DNA from: Pseudomonas sp. 14P_8.1_Bac3
GTDB taxonomy: Bacteria > Pseudomonadota > Gammaproteobacteria > Pseudomonadales > Pseudomonadaceae
DNA length: 64,000 nt
Reading direction: 5' to 3'
Assembly (NCBI RefSeq): GCF_025466085.1
Contig: NZ_JANLOD010000017.1
Span: 62,001 to 126,000 of the forward strand
Part shown: positions 8,970 through 18,383 of the stretch, piece by piece
How positions within the stretch are numbered: the first letter of the stretch is position 1
Layout: each line of letters begins with the position of its first letter
Translations under genes and position numbers: made by a program
The notes under the pieces: model-generated
Databases searched by the model: none
Seen by the model: only the letters and a program-made list of their open reading frames with translations
What the model was told of the DNA's origin: nothing

Positions 8970-10349
8970 TCAGGTGGCGAACAGGTAAGCTTCCACGTCC
9001 ATTCCGGCATCGCGCATTTGCGCCAGTTTGTAGCGCAAGGTTCGCGGACTGATGCCCAGGCGTTCGGCGGCCTCCTTGCGGCGACCGCGCTCGGAACGCA
9101 GGGTGTCGATGATCATCTGGAATTCCCGGCGACGCAGATCGTCCCCGAGCGCTCCCGCCGACTCGGCCTCGACCTCCACGGCACGCACCGGCACCACAGT
9201 CGGCAACGACGCATAGACCACCGGCCCGACGAGGCAGAAATCCTGAGGCTGGATCAAACCGCCCTGCTGCAGAATCAATGCACGCTGAATCGCGTTGTCC
9301 AGTTCCCGCACGTTACCCGGCCACGGATAACCGATCAGACACGCCTGGGCCTCGGGCGACAATCTCGCTGCGGCATGCTTCATTTTATTGACGTGCTTGG
9401 CCAGCAGGCGCTCGGCCAGTGGCAGGATGTCGGCGGTGCGCTCGCGCAGCGGACGCCAGGCCAGCGGAAATACCGACAGGCGATAGTAGAGGTCTTCACG
9501 GAAACGCCCCGCCGCCACTTCCCCGGCCAAGTCACGGTTGGTGGTGGCGACCACACGAATGTCCAGGGTGATGGGTTTGCGTGCGCCCACTCGCTCGACT
9601 TCGCGCTCCTGCAACACGCGCAGCAACTTGGCTTGCAGACCGAGGGGCATTTCGGAAATTTCGTCGAGCAGAATGGTGCCGCCGTCGGCCTGCTCGAACT
9701 TGCCGGCCTGGGCTGCGATGGCGCCGGTGAACGAACCTTTCTCATGCCCGAACAAGGTCGCTTCGAGCATGTTGTCGGGAATCGCCGCGCAGTTGATGGC
9801 AATGAACGGCTGACTGGCGCGATGGGAATGCTGATGGATGTAGCGCGCCAGCACTTCTTTGCCGGTCCCGGACTCGCCCGAGATCAGCACCGTGGAATCA
9901 CTGCGCGCCACGCGGGCGGCCAGCTCCAGCAATTGCGCGCTGGCCGGCTCGAACGCCACCGGCCCTTCGCCGTCGGGAGCGCCGAGACTGCCCAGCGCAT
10001 GGCGCGCCACCAGATCCAGCAGCGCCTTGGGCTCGAATGGTTTGACCAGATAATCCACCGCGCCCTGACGCATCGCATCGACCGCCCGCTCCACGGCGCC
10101 ATGCGCCGTCATCAGCAACACCGGAAGTTGCGGCTGACGAGCGCGCAACAACCCGAGCAGTTGATGGCCGTCCATGCCCGGCATATTCACGTCGCTGAGA
10201 ACCAGATTGAAGGCCTCGGCGCCAACTGCCTGCAGCGCCTCTTCCGCCGAACCGACAGCCTGGTAGTCGTGTCCGGCGAGCAGCAGCGTATCCGCCAGCG
10301 CCTCGCGCAACGAGCGGTCATCCTCGACCAGTAGAACCTTGATTGCCAT
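8970..10349 (-). CDS. fleR: Sigma-54 response regulator FleR
   Basis: A 459-residue NtrC-type regulator. The receiver domain spans residues 1-120, with the phosphorylation Asp in LVLSDVNMPGMDG. The AAA+ domain spans about 135-365, with Walker A GESGTGKE and the sigma-54 contact loop as GSFTGA. A Fis-type helix-turn-helix lies at the C-terminus (AERLGISPRTLRYKL). FleR is phosphorylated by FleS and activates class III flagellar genes such as fliE and the flg rod and hook genes. I chose the ATG at 10349 because a GGAG site lies eight bases before it; a GTG nine bases upstream also stays in frame. The gap to the fleS stop is five bases. Confidence 0.95.
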   Translation of the reverse strand: MAIKVLLVEDDRSLREALADTLLLAGHDYQAVGSAEEALQAVGAEAFNLVLSDVNMPGMDGHQLLGLLRARQPQLPVLLMTAHGAVERAVDAMRQGAVDYLVKPFEPKALLDLVARHALGSLGAPDGEGPVAFEPASAQLLELAARVARSDSTVLISGESGTGKEVLARYIHQHSHRASQPFIAINCAAIPDNMLEATLFGHEKGSFTGAIAAQAGKFEQADGGTILLDEISEMPLGLQAKLLRVLQEREVERVGARKPITLDIRVVATTNRDLAGEVAAGRFREDLYYRLSVFPLAWRPLRERTADILPLAERLLAKHVNKMKHAAARLSPEAQACLIGYPWPGNVRELDNAIQRALILQQGGLIQPQDFCLVGPVVYASLPTVVPVRAVEVEAESAGALGDDLRRREFQMIIDTLRSERGRRKEAAERLGISPRTLRYKLAQMRDAGMDVEAYLFAT

Positions 10350-10354
10350 GTCCT

Positions 10355-11578
10355 TCACTCCGCTCCCTGAGCGCTGAGCCTGTCACCCGAAAAGAGTGGC
10401 AGGATCACCTGCGCACACGTGCCGCGACCGGGCCGCGAACGCAGGCGCAATTCACCCTGATGCGCACGCGCCACGGCCTTGACCACGGTCAGGCCCAGGC
10501 CGGTTCCGGTGGTTTTGGTGGTAAAAAAGGGTTCGCCGAGGCGCGCCAGCACTTTCGTATCGATGCCGCAGCCGCTGTCGCTGACCGACACCCGCAGGTT
10601 GTTGTCGCGGCTGTAGAGATGGACTTTCAAACGAGCGTCACCGGCGCTGGCCTGGATGGCGTTCTCGATCAGGTTCAGGATCGCGCCGACCAGGGTGTCG
10701 CGATTGCACAGCAATTCACCCGCATGGCTGTCGCACTGCCAGCGAATCGGCAAATCCTGCACATGGGTCAATGCCGCCGATTGCAAGGACTGCATCAGCA
10801 TCTTCGGCGTGACGCGATCGGTCAGCGGCAGTTCGCCGCGCGCAAACACCAGCATGTCGCGCACTTGATGTTCCAGCTCGTGCAGGCGCTCTTTCAAGCG
10901 TCCGGCAAAACGTTGCTGCGTCGCCACCGGCAGCGCTTGCTCAGTCAAATGGCTGGCGTAGAGCAACGCGGCGGACAACGGCGTGCGGATTTGATGGGCC
11001 AGCGATGCAACCATCCGGCCGAGGGACGACAGGCGTTCGTGACGGGCCAGTTGATCTTGCAAGTGACGGGTTTCGGTCAGGTCATTGAGCAGCACCAGTT
11101 GACCGGGCTCGGCATCCAGCGAGCGAGTGGCGATCGACAAGCGTCGGCCGTCTTTGAGCGAGATTTCATGACCGTCGTCTTCGCGGGGCGCAAAGCAACG
11201 GGCAATGACATGGCGCCACAGTTCGCCCTCGAGGGGCAGACCCAGCAGTTCGCAAGCCGCGGGATTGGCTTCGCGCACGATGCCCTGGGCGTCGATGACG
11301 ATGACACCGCCCGGCAACAGATCGAGAAGGTTTTGCAGGCGGTTGGCCAGGCGTTCTTTTTCCGCCAGTTCCTGCATGCGCTGGGCGCTGACTACCGCCA
11401 GCTCACCCTTGAGCTCGGTGACCCGGGCTTCAAGCAGGCTGTAGGAATCGGTCAGTTGGCTCGACATCTGGTTGAACAGCGCGAACGCCTGCTCAAGGCC
11501 AAGCCGGCTCGCCTGTTCTACGGAGGACGAGTGCCCCGAAGCGTCAGGGACAGGAGACATCTGGGCGGCTTGGGGCAT
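10355..11578 (-). CDS. fleS: Sensor histidine kinase FleS
   Basis: A 407-residue cytoplasmic kinase without evident membrane spans. An N-terminal coiled coil is followed by a PAS domain at about residues 75-170, a HisKA dimerisation helix with the phospho-His in SLAHQIRTPLSA near residue 195, and an HATPase domain with N-box LIENAIQAS and G-boxes DSGCGID and GTGLGLTV. FleS phosphorylates FleR in the third tier of the Pseudomonas flagellar hierarchy. A sigma-54 promoter lies 55 bases upstream, as expected since fleSR is activated by FleQ and RpoN. Confidence 0.95.
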   Translation of the reverse strand: MPQAAQMSPVPDASGHSSSVEQASRLGLEQAFALFNQMSSQLTDSYSLLEARVTELKGELAVVSAQRMQELAEKERLANRLQNLLDLLPGGVIVIDAQGIVREANPAACELLGLPLEGELWRHVIARCFAPREDDGHEISLKDGRRLSIATRSLDAEPGQLVLLNDLTETRHLQDQLARHERLSSLGRMVASLAHQIRTPLSAALLYASHLTEQALPVATQQRFAGRLKERLHELEHQVRDMLVFARGELPLTDRVTPKMLMQSLQSAALTHVQDLPIRWQCDSHAGELLCNRDTLVGAILNLIENAIQASAGDARLKVHLYSRDNNLRVSVSDSGCGIDTKVLARLGEPFFTTKTTGTGLGLTVVKAVARAHQGELRLRSRPGRGTCAQVILPLFSGDRLSAQGAE

Positions 11579-11632
11579 CGTGCTCTCTCGCTTGGCTGAC
11601 CGTCAGTGAAACGGAACGTTGCGAGGGATGTA

Positions 11633-11647
11633 GCAATACCCGTGCCT
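11633..11647 (-). promoter_or_regulatory. Sigma-54 promoter of fleSR
   Basis: The minus strand reads AGGCACG-GGTA-TTGC, matching the consensus except for the first base, with GG-N10-GC spacing. It lies 55 bases upstream of the fleS ATG and just after fleQ, consistent with FleQ-dependent class II expression. Confidence 0.78.
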
Positions 11648-11688
11648 AAAAAAAACCGCCTACAGATGAATGACTTGAAAAACAGGCG
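11648..11688 (-). terminator. Possible intrinsic terminator after fleQ
   Basis: On the minus strand, directly after the fleQ stop, CGCCTG pairs with a later TAGGCG, followed by a run of eight T. The loop is long (about 24 bases), so termination may be weak. The T run abuts the fleS promoter. Confidence 0.45.
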
Positions 11689-13164
<1,476 letters not shown>

Positions 13165-13337
13165 GCAATAGCAACTTCCCTAGTCAACTCAATGCCCGAA
13201 AGTAGGGGGGCAAGCTAGACGCTTGCAGACACGTTGTGCCTGTAGACGCCTGAAATCTGCAACCAGCCACTAGTTAAGTCAAAAAACCGTGCACAGTCAA
13301 ATTTATGGCGCACATGTCTGGATTAACAGCGGATTAA

Positions 13338-13634
13338 TTAACCAAACAGATGGTAAACCTTTGCCGCGCTCTGTGCTTGATGGATCTGCGACATCTCATC
13401 AACTATTGCCTGCCTCTCTCCGGTCGCAGCCTCGAGAAGTTGCTTGTAGACCCCCAGCAACTCTTCGAGGTTGTCACGCAACGCGGCCTCGTCCACCGAA
13501 GCTTCACTCAAGACGTCTTCCATGCAGGAACGGCAAGCCAGGTCCAATTCACCAATGGCCTCCCAGTTTCGCTCGGCCAGGGCACCGACCAGGCCATCAC
13601 GGGTTGCTTCGATTCGCTGCAATACAAGACTCAT
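13338..13634 (-). CDS. fliT: Flagellar protein FliT (export chaperone)
   Basis: A 98-residue helical protein starting MSLVLQRIEATRDGLV. I chose the ATG at 13634 because the frame extends further upstream only by running back through the fliS C-terminus. It lies ten bases after fliS in the flaG-fliD-fliS-fliT order typical of Pseudomonas. FliT proteins chaperone the filament cap FliD. Primary-sequence conservation in this family is low, so the call rests partly on synteny; older annotation in P. aeruginosa calls the gene at this position FleP or PA1096. Confidence 0.78.
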   Translation of the reverse strand: MSLVLQRIEATRDGLVGALAERNWEAIGELDLACRSCMEDVLSEASVDEAALRDNLEELLGVYKQLLEAATGERQAIVDEMSQIHQAQSAAKVYHLFG

Positions 13635-13644
13635 GGTGATCTCC

Positions 13645-14040
13645 TTAAAACTGCGGACCCGGCACGGCGATAGCGTCCCAGCCGTCTTTGACGGTGCGAA
13701 GCAGATCGGCGACTTCGTCGAGAATCTTTGGATCGGCACTGACGTTCGCCTCGGTGAGGCGCTTCATCATGTAGGTGTAAAGGTTATCCAACTCACCCAC
13801 GCTTTCGAGGGAATTCTCAAGATCCAGGCCTTCGCGCAAACCACCGATGATGCCGATGGCCTTGCCGATGAAAATGCCCCGATTGGGAATATCCTTGCGC
13901 TCCAGAGCACCTTTGGCCTGGGCAATACGGTCGAGACCACCCTCCATCAGCATCTGCACGAGACGGTGAGGACTGGCTTCGGAGGTTTGCGCCTGAGCGC
14001 CAATCTTCTGGTATTGGCGAAGGGCTAACATTGGATTCAT
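13645..14040 (-). CDS. fliS: Flagellin export chaperone FliS
   Basis: A 131-residue protein from the ATG at 14040. The conserved YQKIGAQAQTSEASPHRLVQMLMEGGLDRI segment (shown here in part: SPHRLVQMLMEG) marks the FliS four-helix bundle. FliS binds the C-terminus of flagellin and keeps it unfolded until export. The upstream in-frame extension to 14097 enters the region of the fliD terminator and is not supported. Confidence 0.95.
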   Translation of the reverse strand: MNPMLALRQYQKIGAQAQTSEASPHRLVQMLMEGGLDRIAQAKGALERKDIPNRGIFIGKAIGIIGGLREGLDLENSLESVGELDNLYTYMMKRLTEANVSADPKILDEVADLLRTVKDGWDAIAVPGPQF

Positions 14041-14118
14041 GTTGTACCTCATCAGAAATCTGTGGTTCGTATAAACAATATATCGACGGTGCGTCAAAAA
14101 ACTTTAGCCGCCAAACAC

Positions 14119-14155
14119 AAAAGCCCGGAGCGTTGTACGACGCTGCCGGGCTTTT
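14119..14155 (-). terminator. Strong intrinsic terminator after fliD
   Basis: AAAAGCCCGG and CCGGGCTTTT form a perfect ten-base stem around a partly self-complementary loop (AGCGTTGTACGACGCT). Runs of A and T on both sides make it usable in either direction. It separates fliD from fliS-fliT, so those two may depend on read-through or a separate promoter. Confidence 0.85.
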
Positions 14156-14170
14156 GGCGTTACTGGATTA

Positions 14171-15601
14171 TCAGCTGTTCTTCTGCTGCGCAGTCATCGC
14201 TTCGAACATCGAAGTGATGTTGCTTGCAGTGGCTTTCAGTTTGCCGACGAGGGTATCCATGTCGTTGTACTTTTTTGTCAGTACAGCGGTCAGGGATTCG
14301 ACCCGGCGATCCAGCGCAAGCTGATCGTTTTCCAGTTTCGTCTTTGTTTTCGCCAGCGCAGTGTTGCGGGTATCGAGAATGCCACCGGTCTCTGTGTAAG
14401 GCGAAATAGCCTTGTCCATGCGCGAGAGCAGGCCATTGTCACCGGAAAAGAGGGTCTGCACTTCACCGCCGAGCTTCTTGTCGTTCATCGCCGTGGTGAA
14501 CTTGACGGAGTCGAAGTTCAGTGCACCGGTTTTCTGGTCGGTTGTGATCCCCAGCTGAGACAGCACGGTCAGTTTTCCGCTATTGCCCGTCTCGGACAAC
14601 GGCCCGCGCATGGCCGCCAGGATCGAACGCGGCATTGAATCGCCGGTCAGCGCTGCCGGAATGGTCGGATTGCCGCTGTCGTCGAGCGATGGCTTGGTCA
14701 GCGAGGTGATCGCGTTGGCTACCGCGTTGTAGGCATCGACGAATTTCTGAATCGAGGCTTTCAAGCCATCGGTGTTGGCAGTGACGAGCACTTGCGAGTC
14801 GCCTGTACCCGACAAGGTCATCGACAGTCCCGAAACGGTCTTGTCCAGCTTGTTGGAAGGGCTGGTGATTGCCAGGCCGTCCACGGTGAACTTGGCATCC
14901 AGCGCGATCGAGCCGACAGCACCCGACGAGGTTGCACTCGGCGTAGCGGAAATGACCTGCTTGCCGTCGACTTCCAGACCAGGAACGCCGGAGAGCGAAA
15001 TATCGCTGCCCGCACCGGTATTGACCGAGCTGACTACCAGGCGCGAGCCGAAGTTATCGGTCACGACGTTGGCGCTCAGACCGCTGAACTGGTACTTGTC
15101 GTTCAGTGCCTTGGCGACGGATTCAAGCGTGGAATTGGCTGGAATGGCGAGGTTGTAGGTCTTGTCAGCACCACCAGGCGTTCCCTGGGTAATCGTCAAT
15201 ACGCCGACGGCACCGCCGTTGACGGAGGCTTTCGAGCCATCCGCAAACGCAGCCGAGGCGATTTTCGAACCGGTGGCGAGTTGCTCGACGTGAATCTTGT
15301 AGATGCCGTTGACCGCCGAGTTGCTGGCGGTCGCCGAAAGCACTTTCGGGTCGGATGAGCTGGCGGCGAAACCGGTGAACTGAGGTTCGGTGGTGTTGCC
15401 CAGGGTCTTCATCGAGGCCTGGAACGTGGCCAGCAGCGACTTCAACGTGCCAACGCCGGAAATCGACGCGGTGTTGGTCGTGGTGCCACGGTCGATCTGA
15501 CCTTGCTTGGCCGCTTTATCGGCGTTGACCAGTGCCTTGACGATAGCACCGGTATCGAGGCCCGAGCCTAAGCCCGTGCCCGGTAGAATTGGACTTGCCA
15601 T
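14171..15601 (-). CDS. fliD: Flagellar filament cap protein FliD
   Basis: A 476-residue hook-associated protein 2. The N-terminus (SPILPGTGLGSGLDTGAIVKALV) and C-terminal coiled region (LTKKYNDMDTLVGKLKAT) are conserved FliD ends; the middle (about 90-330) is the variable surface-exposed domain. A pentamer or hexamer caps the growing filament and helps flagellin fold; in P. aeruginosa FliD also binds mucin. Length is normal for the genus. Confidence 0.96.
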   Translation of the reverse strand: MASPILPGTGLGSGLDTGAIVKALVNADKAAKQGQIDRGTTTNTASISGVGTLKSLLATFQASMKTLGNTTEPQFTGFAASSSDPKVLSATASNSAVNGIYKIHVEQLATGSKIASAAFADGSKASVNGGAVGVLTITQGTPGGADKTYNLAIPANSTLESVAKALNDKYQFSGLSANVVTDNFGSRLVVSSVNTGAGSDISLSGVPGLEVDGKQVISATPSATSSGAVGSIALDAKFTVDGLAITSPSNKLDKTVSGLSMTLSGTGDSQVLVTANTDGLKASIQKFVDAYNAVANAITSLTKPSLDDSGNPTIPAALTGDSMPRSILAAMRGPLSETGNSGKLTVLSQLGITTDQKTGALNFDSVKFTTAMNDKKLGGEVQTLFSGDNGLLSRMDKAISPYTETGGILDTRNTALAKTKTKLENDQLALDRRVESLTAVLTKKYNDMDTLVGKLKATASNITSMFEAMTAQQKNS

Positions 15602-15683
15602 GTAGATCTCCCTTCAGTGTCTCGCCGGTCTTTTGACCACTACAACGCCCAAAAGAACATAGCAACAAATTTCATGCCAGCTG

Positions 15684-16049
15684 TCAGACTTTTGCGCTGA
15701 ACAGCAGACTGCTTGCGTCATTCAAGCTATTGGCCAACTTCAGGACTTCTTCGTTGGGGATCTGACGGATCACCTCACCGGAGTCGCTGGCAATGACTTT
15801 GACGACTACCTTGCCTGAAGGCTCATCGATCGAGAACTCCAGGTTGCGCTTGACCGACTGGACGAACTTTTCAATTTCTTGAACGGCCATCTTCAGTTTG
15901 TCCTGCTCGCTTACTGCATCCTTGGGCTCATCCTTGACCAATGCCACGGGTGCAGCATCGGCTCGAGGCTTTTCCGCAGCGGCATCAGCAACGGGTGTTG
16001 CCGGCTTCGTTGCAGGATAAGACAAGTTCAGCTTCACGCTCATATCCAT
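15684..16049 (-). CDS. flaG: Flagellar protein FlaG
   Basis: A 121-residue protein with a variable Ala/Pro/Lys-rich N-terminus and a conserved FlaG C-terminal domain (VKRNLEFSIDEPSGKVVVKVI; shown in part as NLEFSIDEPSGK). FlaG influences filament length and is encoded beside fliC in Pseudomonas. Several in-frame starts exist: GTG at 16058 and ATG at 16055, 16049 and 16043. I favour 16049 because a GAGAGG site is then eight bases upstream. Confidence 0.9.
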   Translation of the reverse strand: MDMSVKLNLSYPATKPATPVADAAAEKPRADAAPVALVKDEPKDAVSEQDKLKMAVQEIEKFVQSVKRNLEFSIDEPSGKVVVKVIASDSGEVIRQIPNEEVLKLANSLNDASSLLFSAKV

Positions 16050-16070
16050 GTCCATCACCTCTCTTTAATC

Positions 16071-16103
16071 AAAAAAGCGAGAGAGCGCGACAAGCGCACT
16101 CCC
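16071..16103 (-). terminator. Probable terminator after fliC
   Basis: On the minus strand GAGTGCGC pairs with GCGCTCTC (one mismatch) around a five-base loop, followed closely by six T. It lies between the fliC stop and the flaG start and may make flagellin transcripts mostly monocistronic. Confidence 0.6.
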
Positions 16104-16123
16104 CCGCCAAAACTCATCAGCTA

Positions 16124-16972
16124 TTACTGAAGCAGCTTCAGTACAGCGGATGGCAGTTGGTTGGCCTGAGCCAGAACTGCGGTGGAAGCTTGTTGCAGAG
16201 TTTGTTGCTTGGTCAGCTGTGCAGTTTCAGCAGCGAAGTCGGTATCTTGTACGCGACCCAGTGCAGCACTGGCGTTTTCGTTGATGTTCTGCAAGTTGGC
16301 GATGGTGCTGGTCAGACGGTTTTGCGCAGCACCCAGGTCAGCACGGCTGGCGTTGATGGTCTTCAGAGCGTCGTCGATTGCGCCAACGGCTGCCGAGAAG
16401 TTGGTTTCGGCAACGGTGGTGTCCGAACCGGCGATGGTGATAGCCGAGGTGATACCCAGGCTGACAGCATCGAACTTGGCAGTCAGGTCCAGTTTGATCT
16501 GGTTGTCGCTGCCAGTGTTGGAACCCACCTGGAAGGTCATGGTGCTGGCGGAACCGTCGAGCAGGTTCTTGCCGTTCAGGTTGGTGGAGCCAGCGATACG
16601 GGACAGCTCGGACGCCATCTGCGAGAACTCTTTGTTCAGAGCATCGCGGTCGTCGGAGCTGTTGCTGTCGTTTCGGGATTGAACAGCCAGTTCACGCATA
16701 CGTTGCAGGATGTTGGTTTGTTCCTGCATCGCGCCTTCAGCGGTCTGAGCGATGGAGATACCGTCGTTGGCGTTTTTGATCGCCATGGTCTGACCACGAA
16801 TCTGCGAAGTCATACGGGTAGCGATCTGCAGGCCGGCGGCGTCGTCTTTGGCGCTGTTGATTTTCAGGCCGGAAGACAGACGAGTCATCGAAGTCGACAG
16901 AGCATCGGAAGCCTTGTTCAGGTTCTTCTGAACGTTCAACGATGTAACGTTAGTGTTTACTGTTAAAGCCAT
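16124..16972 (-). CDS. fliC: Flagellin FliC
   Basis: A 282-residue short flagellin. The N-terminal D0/D1 helices begin MALTVNTNVTSLNVQKNL and the C-terminal helices end ANQLPSAVLKLLQ. The central exposed domain (about 175-205) is very short, as in a-type-like small flagellins of the P. fluorescens/syringae group, where several serines and threonines are O-glycosylated. The next genes upstream form a large sugar-modification island, which makes FliC the likely acceptor. A sigma-28 promoter lies about 80-107 bases upstream. Confidence 0.97.
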   Translation of the reverse strand: MALTVNTNVTSLNVQKNLNKASDALSTSMTRLSSGLKINSAKDDAAGLQIATRMTSQIRGQTMAIKNANDGISIAQTAEGAMQEQTNILQRMRELAVQSRNDSNSSDDRDALNKEFSQMASELSRIAGSTNLNGKNLLDGSASTMTFQVGSNTGSDNQIKLDLTAKFDAVSLGITSAITIAGSDTTVAETNFSAAVGAIDDALKTINASRADLGAAQNRLTSTIANLQNINENASAALGRVQDTDFAAETAQLTKQQTLQQASTAVLAQANQLPSAVLKLLQ

Positions 16973-17052
16973 GACGAATTCCTCGTTGGTTGGGTACTGC
17001 GGCTTCCGGCCCTGGCAACCGCCGGGTGTGGCCTAGAGAACCTTCGTAATAG

Positions 17053-17079
17053 TTATCGTCGTCATGGCAGGTTGCTTGA
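17053..17079 (-). promoter_or_regulatory. Sigma-28 (FliA) promoter of fliC
   Basis: The minus strand reads TCAAGCAA, then 11 bases, then GACGATAA, matching the flagellar sigma-28 pattern TAAAGTTT-N11-GCCGATAA in spacing and in most of the -10 element. Transcription would start near 17046, leaving a leader of about 73 bases. Confidence 0.85.
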
Positions 17080-17152
17080 GGGCTTTTTTAAAAAAAATTA
17101 CTAGCAGACTGCCACCCCCCGTAAATCAAGGACTTGGCACTGACCCAGGATT

Positions 17153-17180
17153 AAAAAAATGACGTCAGAAAAGACGTCAC
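17153..17180 (-). terminator. Intrinsic terminator downstream of the KAS III-like gene (second of two)
   Basis: On the minus strand TGACGTC and GACGTCA form a perfect seven-base stem with a six-base loop, followed by seven T. Together with the hairpin next to it, it insulates the fliC promoter from upstream island transcription. Confidence 0.8.
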
Positions 17181-17193
17181 TCAAAATTTCAGA

Positions 17194-17232
17194 CAAAAAA
17201 ATAGCGCTGACGGCGGGCCGGCAACGCTATTG
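17194..17232 (-). terminator. Intrinsic terminator downstream of the KAS III-like gene (first of two)
   Basis: On the minus strand AATAGCG and CGCTATT pair around a GC-rich 18-base internal region and run into seven T. It lies 17 bases after the stop codon of the KAS III-like gene. Confidence 0.75.
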
Positions 17233-17248
17233 AAACGCTTATAGAAGA

Positions 17249-18178
17249 TCAGCCGCGATAAAGAATCGCCGATCCCCACGACAATCCCACGCCAAAACCG
17301 CTGATGGCCACGCGGTTCCAGTCAGAGCTCAGCACATGTTTTTCGAGCAACAACGGAATGCTCGACGAAACCGTGTTGCCCGTCTCGACCATATCCTTGA
17401 TGAACTTTTCAGGCTCGCCTTCGAAACGCCGCGCGACCGCATCGACAATGGCCGCACTGCCCTGGTGGATGCAGAAAGCGTCGATATCGCTGGTCTGCAA
17501 CGCCGACTCGTCCAGCAACTCGTGCAAGTGAGCGGGCACTTTCAACAATGCAAAGTTGAATACCTGACGCCCGTTCATGAAGAACACGCCGTCGCTGACT
17601 TTCAGGTGCGGCGCACCGGAGCCGTCAGTGCCGAACTTGGATTTGCCCAACAACCACGGCGCATCCTCCGCCATCCAGGTCGCGGTAGCCGCATCGCCGA
17701 AAAGCATGGTGGTGTTGCGATCTTCAGGATCGACGATTTTCGAATAAGGGTCGGCGGTGATCAGCAAGCCATTCTTCAGGCCTGCGGCTTCCATGAAGCC
17801 TTTCATAGCGTAGATGCCGTAGACGTAGCCAGAGCAGCCCAACGAGATATCGAACGCGGCGACATGAGTCGGCAGACCCAGCTTGTCCTGCACGATGGCA
17901 GCCGTATGCGGCAAGCCTTCTTCGTCACCGTTCTGGGTCACGACGATCAATGCGTCGATGGATTCGCGCTTCAGATCAGGGTTGTTGGCAAACAACGCAT
18001 TGACCGCTTCGACACACAGGTCCGAAGTTTCCTGCTCAGCGCCTTTGCGCGGCAGAAAGGCCGAACCGATCTTGCCCAGGATAAATTCTTCATCCTTGGC
18101 GAATTTGGCACCCTGGGCGTAGTTATCCACACCGGCGGTCGGCACGTAACTCGCTATGCTTTTTATGCCAATCATCAT
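17249..18178 (-). CDS. 3-oxoacyl-ACP synthase III (KAS III)-like enzyme of the flagellar glycan island
   Basis: A 309-residue thiolase-fold enzyme. The catalytic triad is visible: Cys in DISLGCSGYVYG, His in FCIHQGSA and Asn in TGNTVSSSIP. KAS III enzymes condense an acyl-CoA with malonyl-ACP, and some relatives transfer acyl groups. In P. syringae a gene of this kind (orf3) sits beside fliC with the flagellin glycosyltransferase genes fgt1 and fgt2 and is needed for normal glycan, so here it probably makes or transfers a short acyl group for a sugar. I chose the ATG at 18178, where the GGGAAG stretch is close upstream; the frame is open to 18286 but the extra residues do not resemble the family. 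A 205-base non-coding gap separates it from the SDR gene. Confidence 0.85.
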   Translation of the reverse strand: MMIGIKSIASYVPTAGVDNYAQGAKFAKDEEFILGKIGSAFLPRKGAEQETSDLCVEAVNALFANNPDLKRESIDALIVVTQNGDEEGLPHTAAIVQDKLGLPTHVAAFDISLGCSGYVYGIYAMKGFMEAAGLKNGLLITADPYSKIVDPEDRNTTMLFGDAATATWMAEDAPWLLGKSKFGTDGSGAPHLKVSDGVFFMNGRQVFNFALLKVPAHLHELLDESALQTSDIDAFCIHQGSAAIVDAVARRFEGEPEKFIKDMVETGNTVSSSIPLLLEKHVLSSDWNRVAISGFGVGLSWGSAILYRG

Positions 18179-18383
18179 GGCTTCCCGATCATAAACTGCG
18201 ACTAGGTTCACCCCGAAAAAGCTCAGGGGCGCATCAAAATGGTTGATTCCCGGAACCGGACCCATCGCCCGACCCGGGGAACACAATACAGTGAAGATGC
18301 ACTTTATGACCTATGCGTCACGCCGTTAAGCACACGAATGCAATTTTTCACGTCCCGAAGGAAAAAATACTGTCGCAAAAAAC

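Noticed and set aside
13290..13337. Possible terminator after fliT
   Set aside because: The stem is only about four or five base pairs with a long loop, so I could not support it despite a downstream T run.
18179..18383. Possible sigma-54 promoter upstream of the KAS III-like gene
   Set aside because: A GCAA-type block is present but the GG lies 12 or 13 bases away, not ten.
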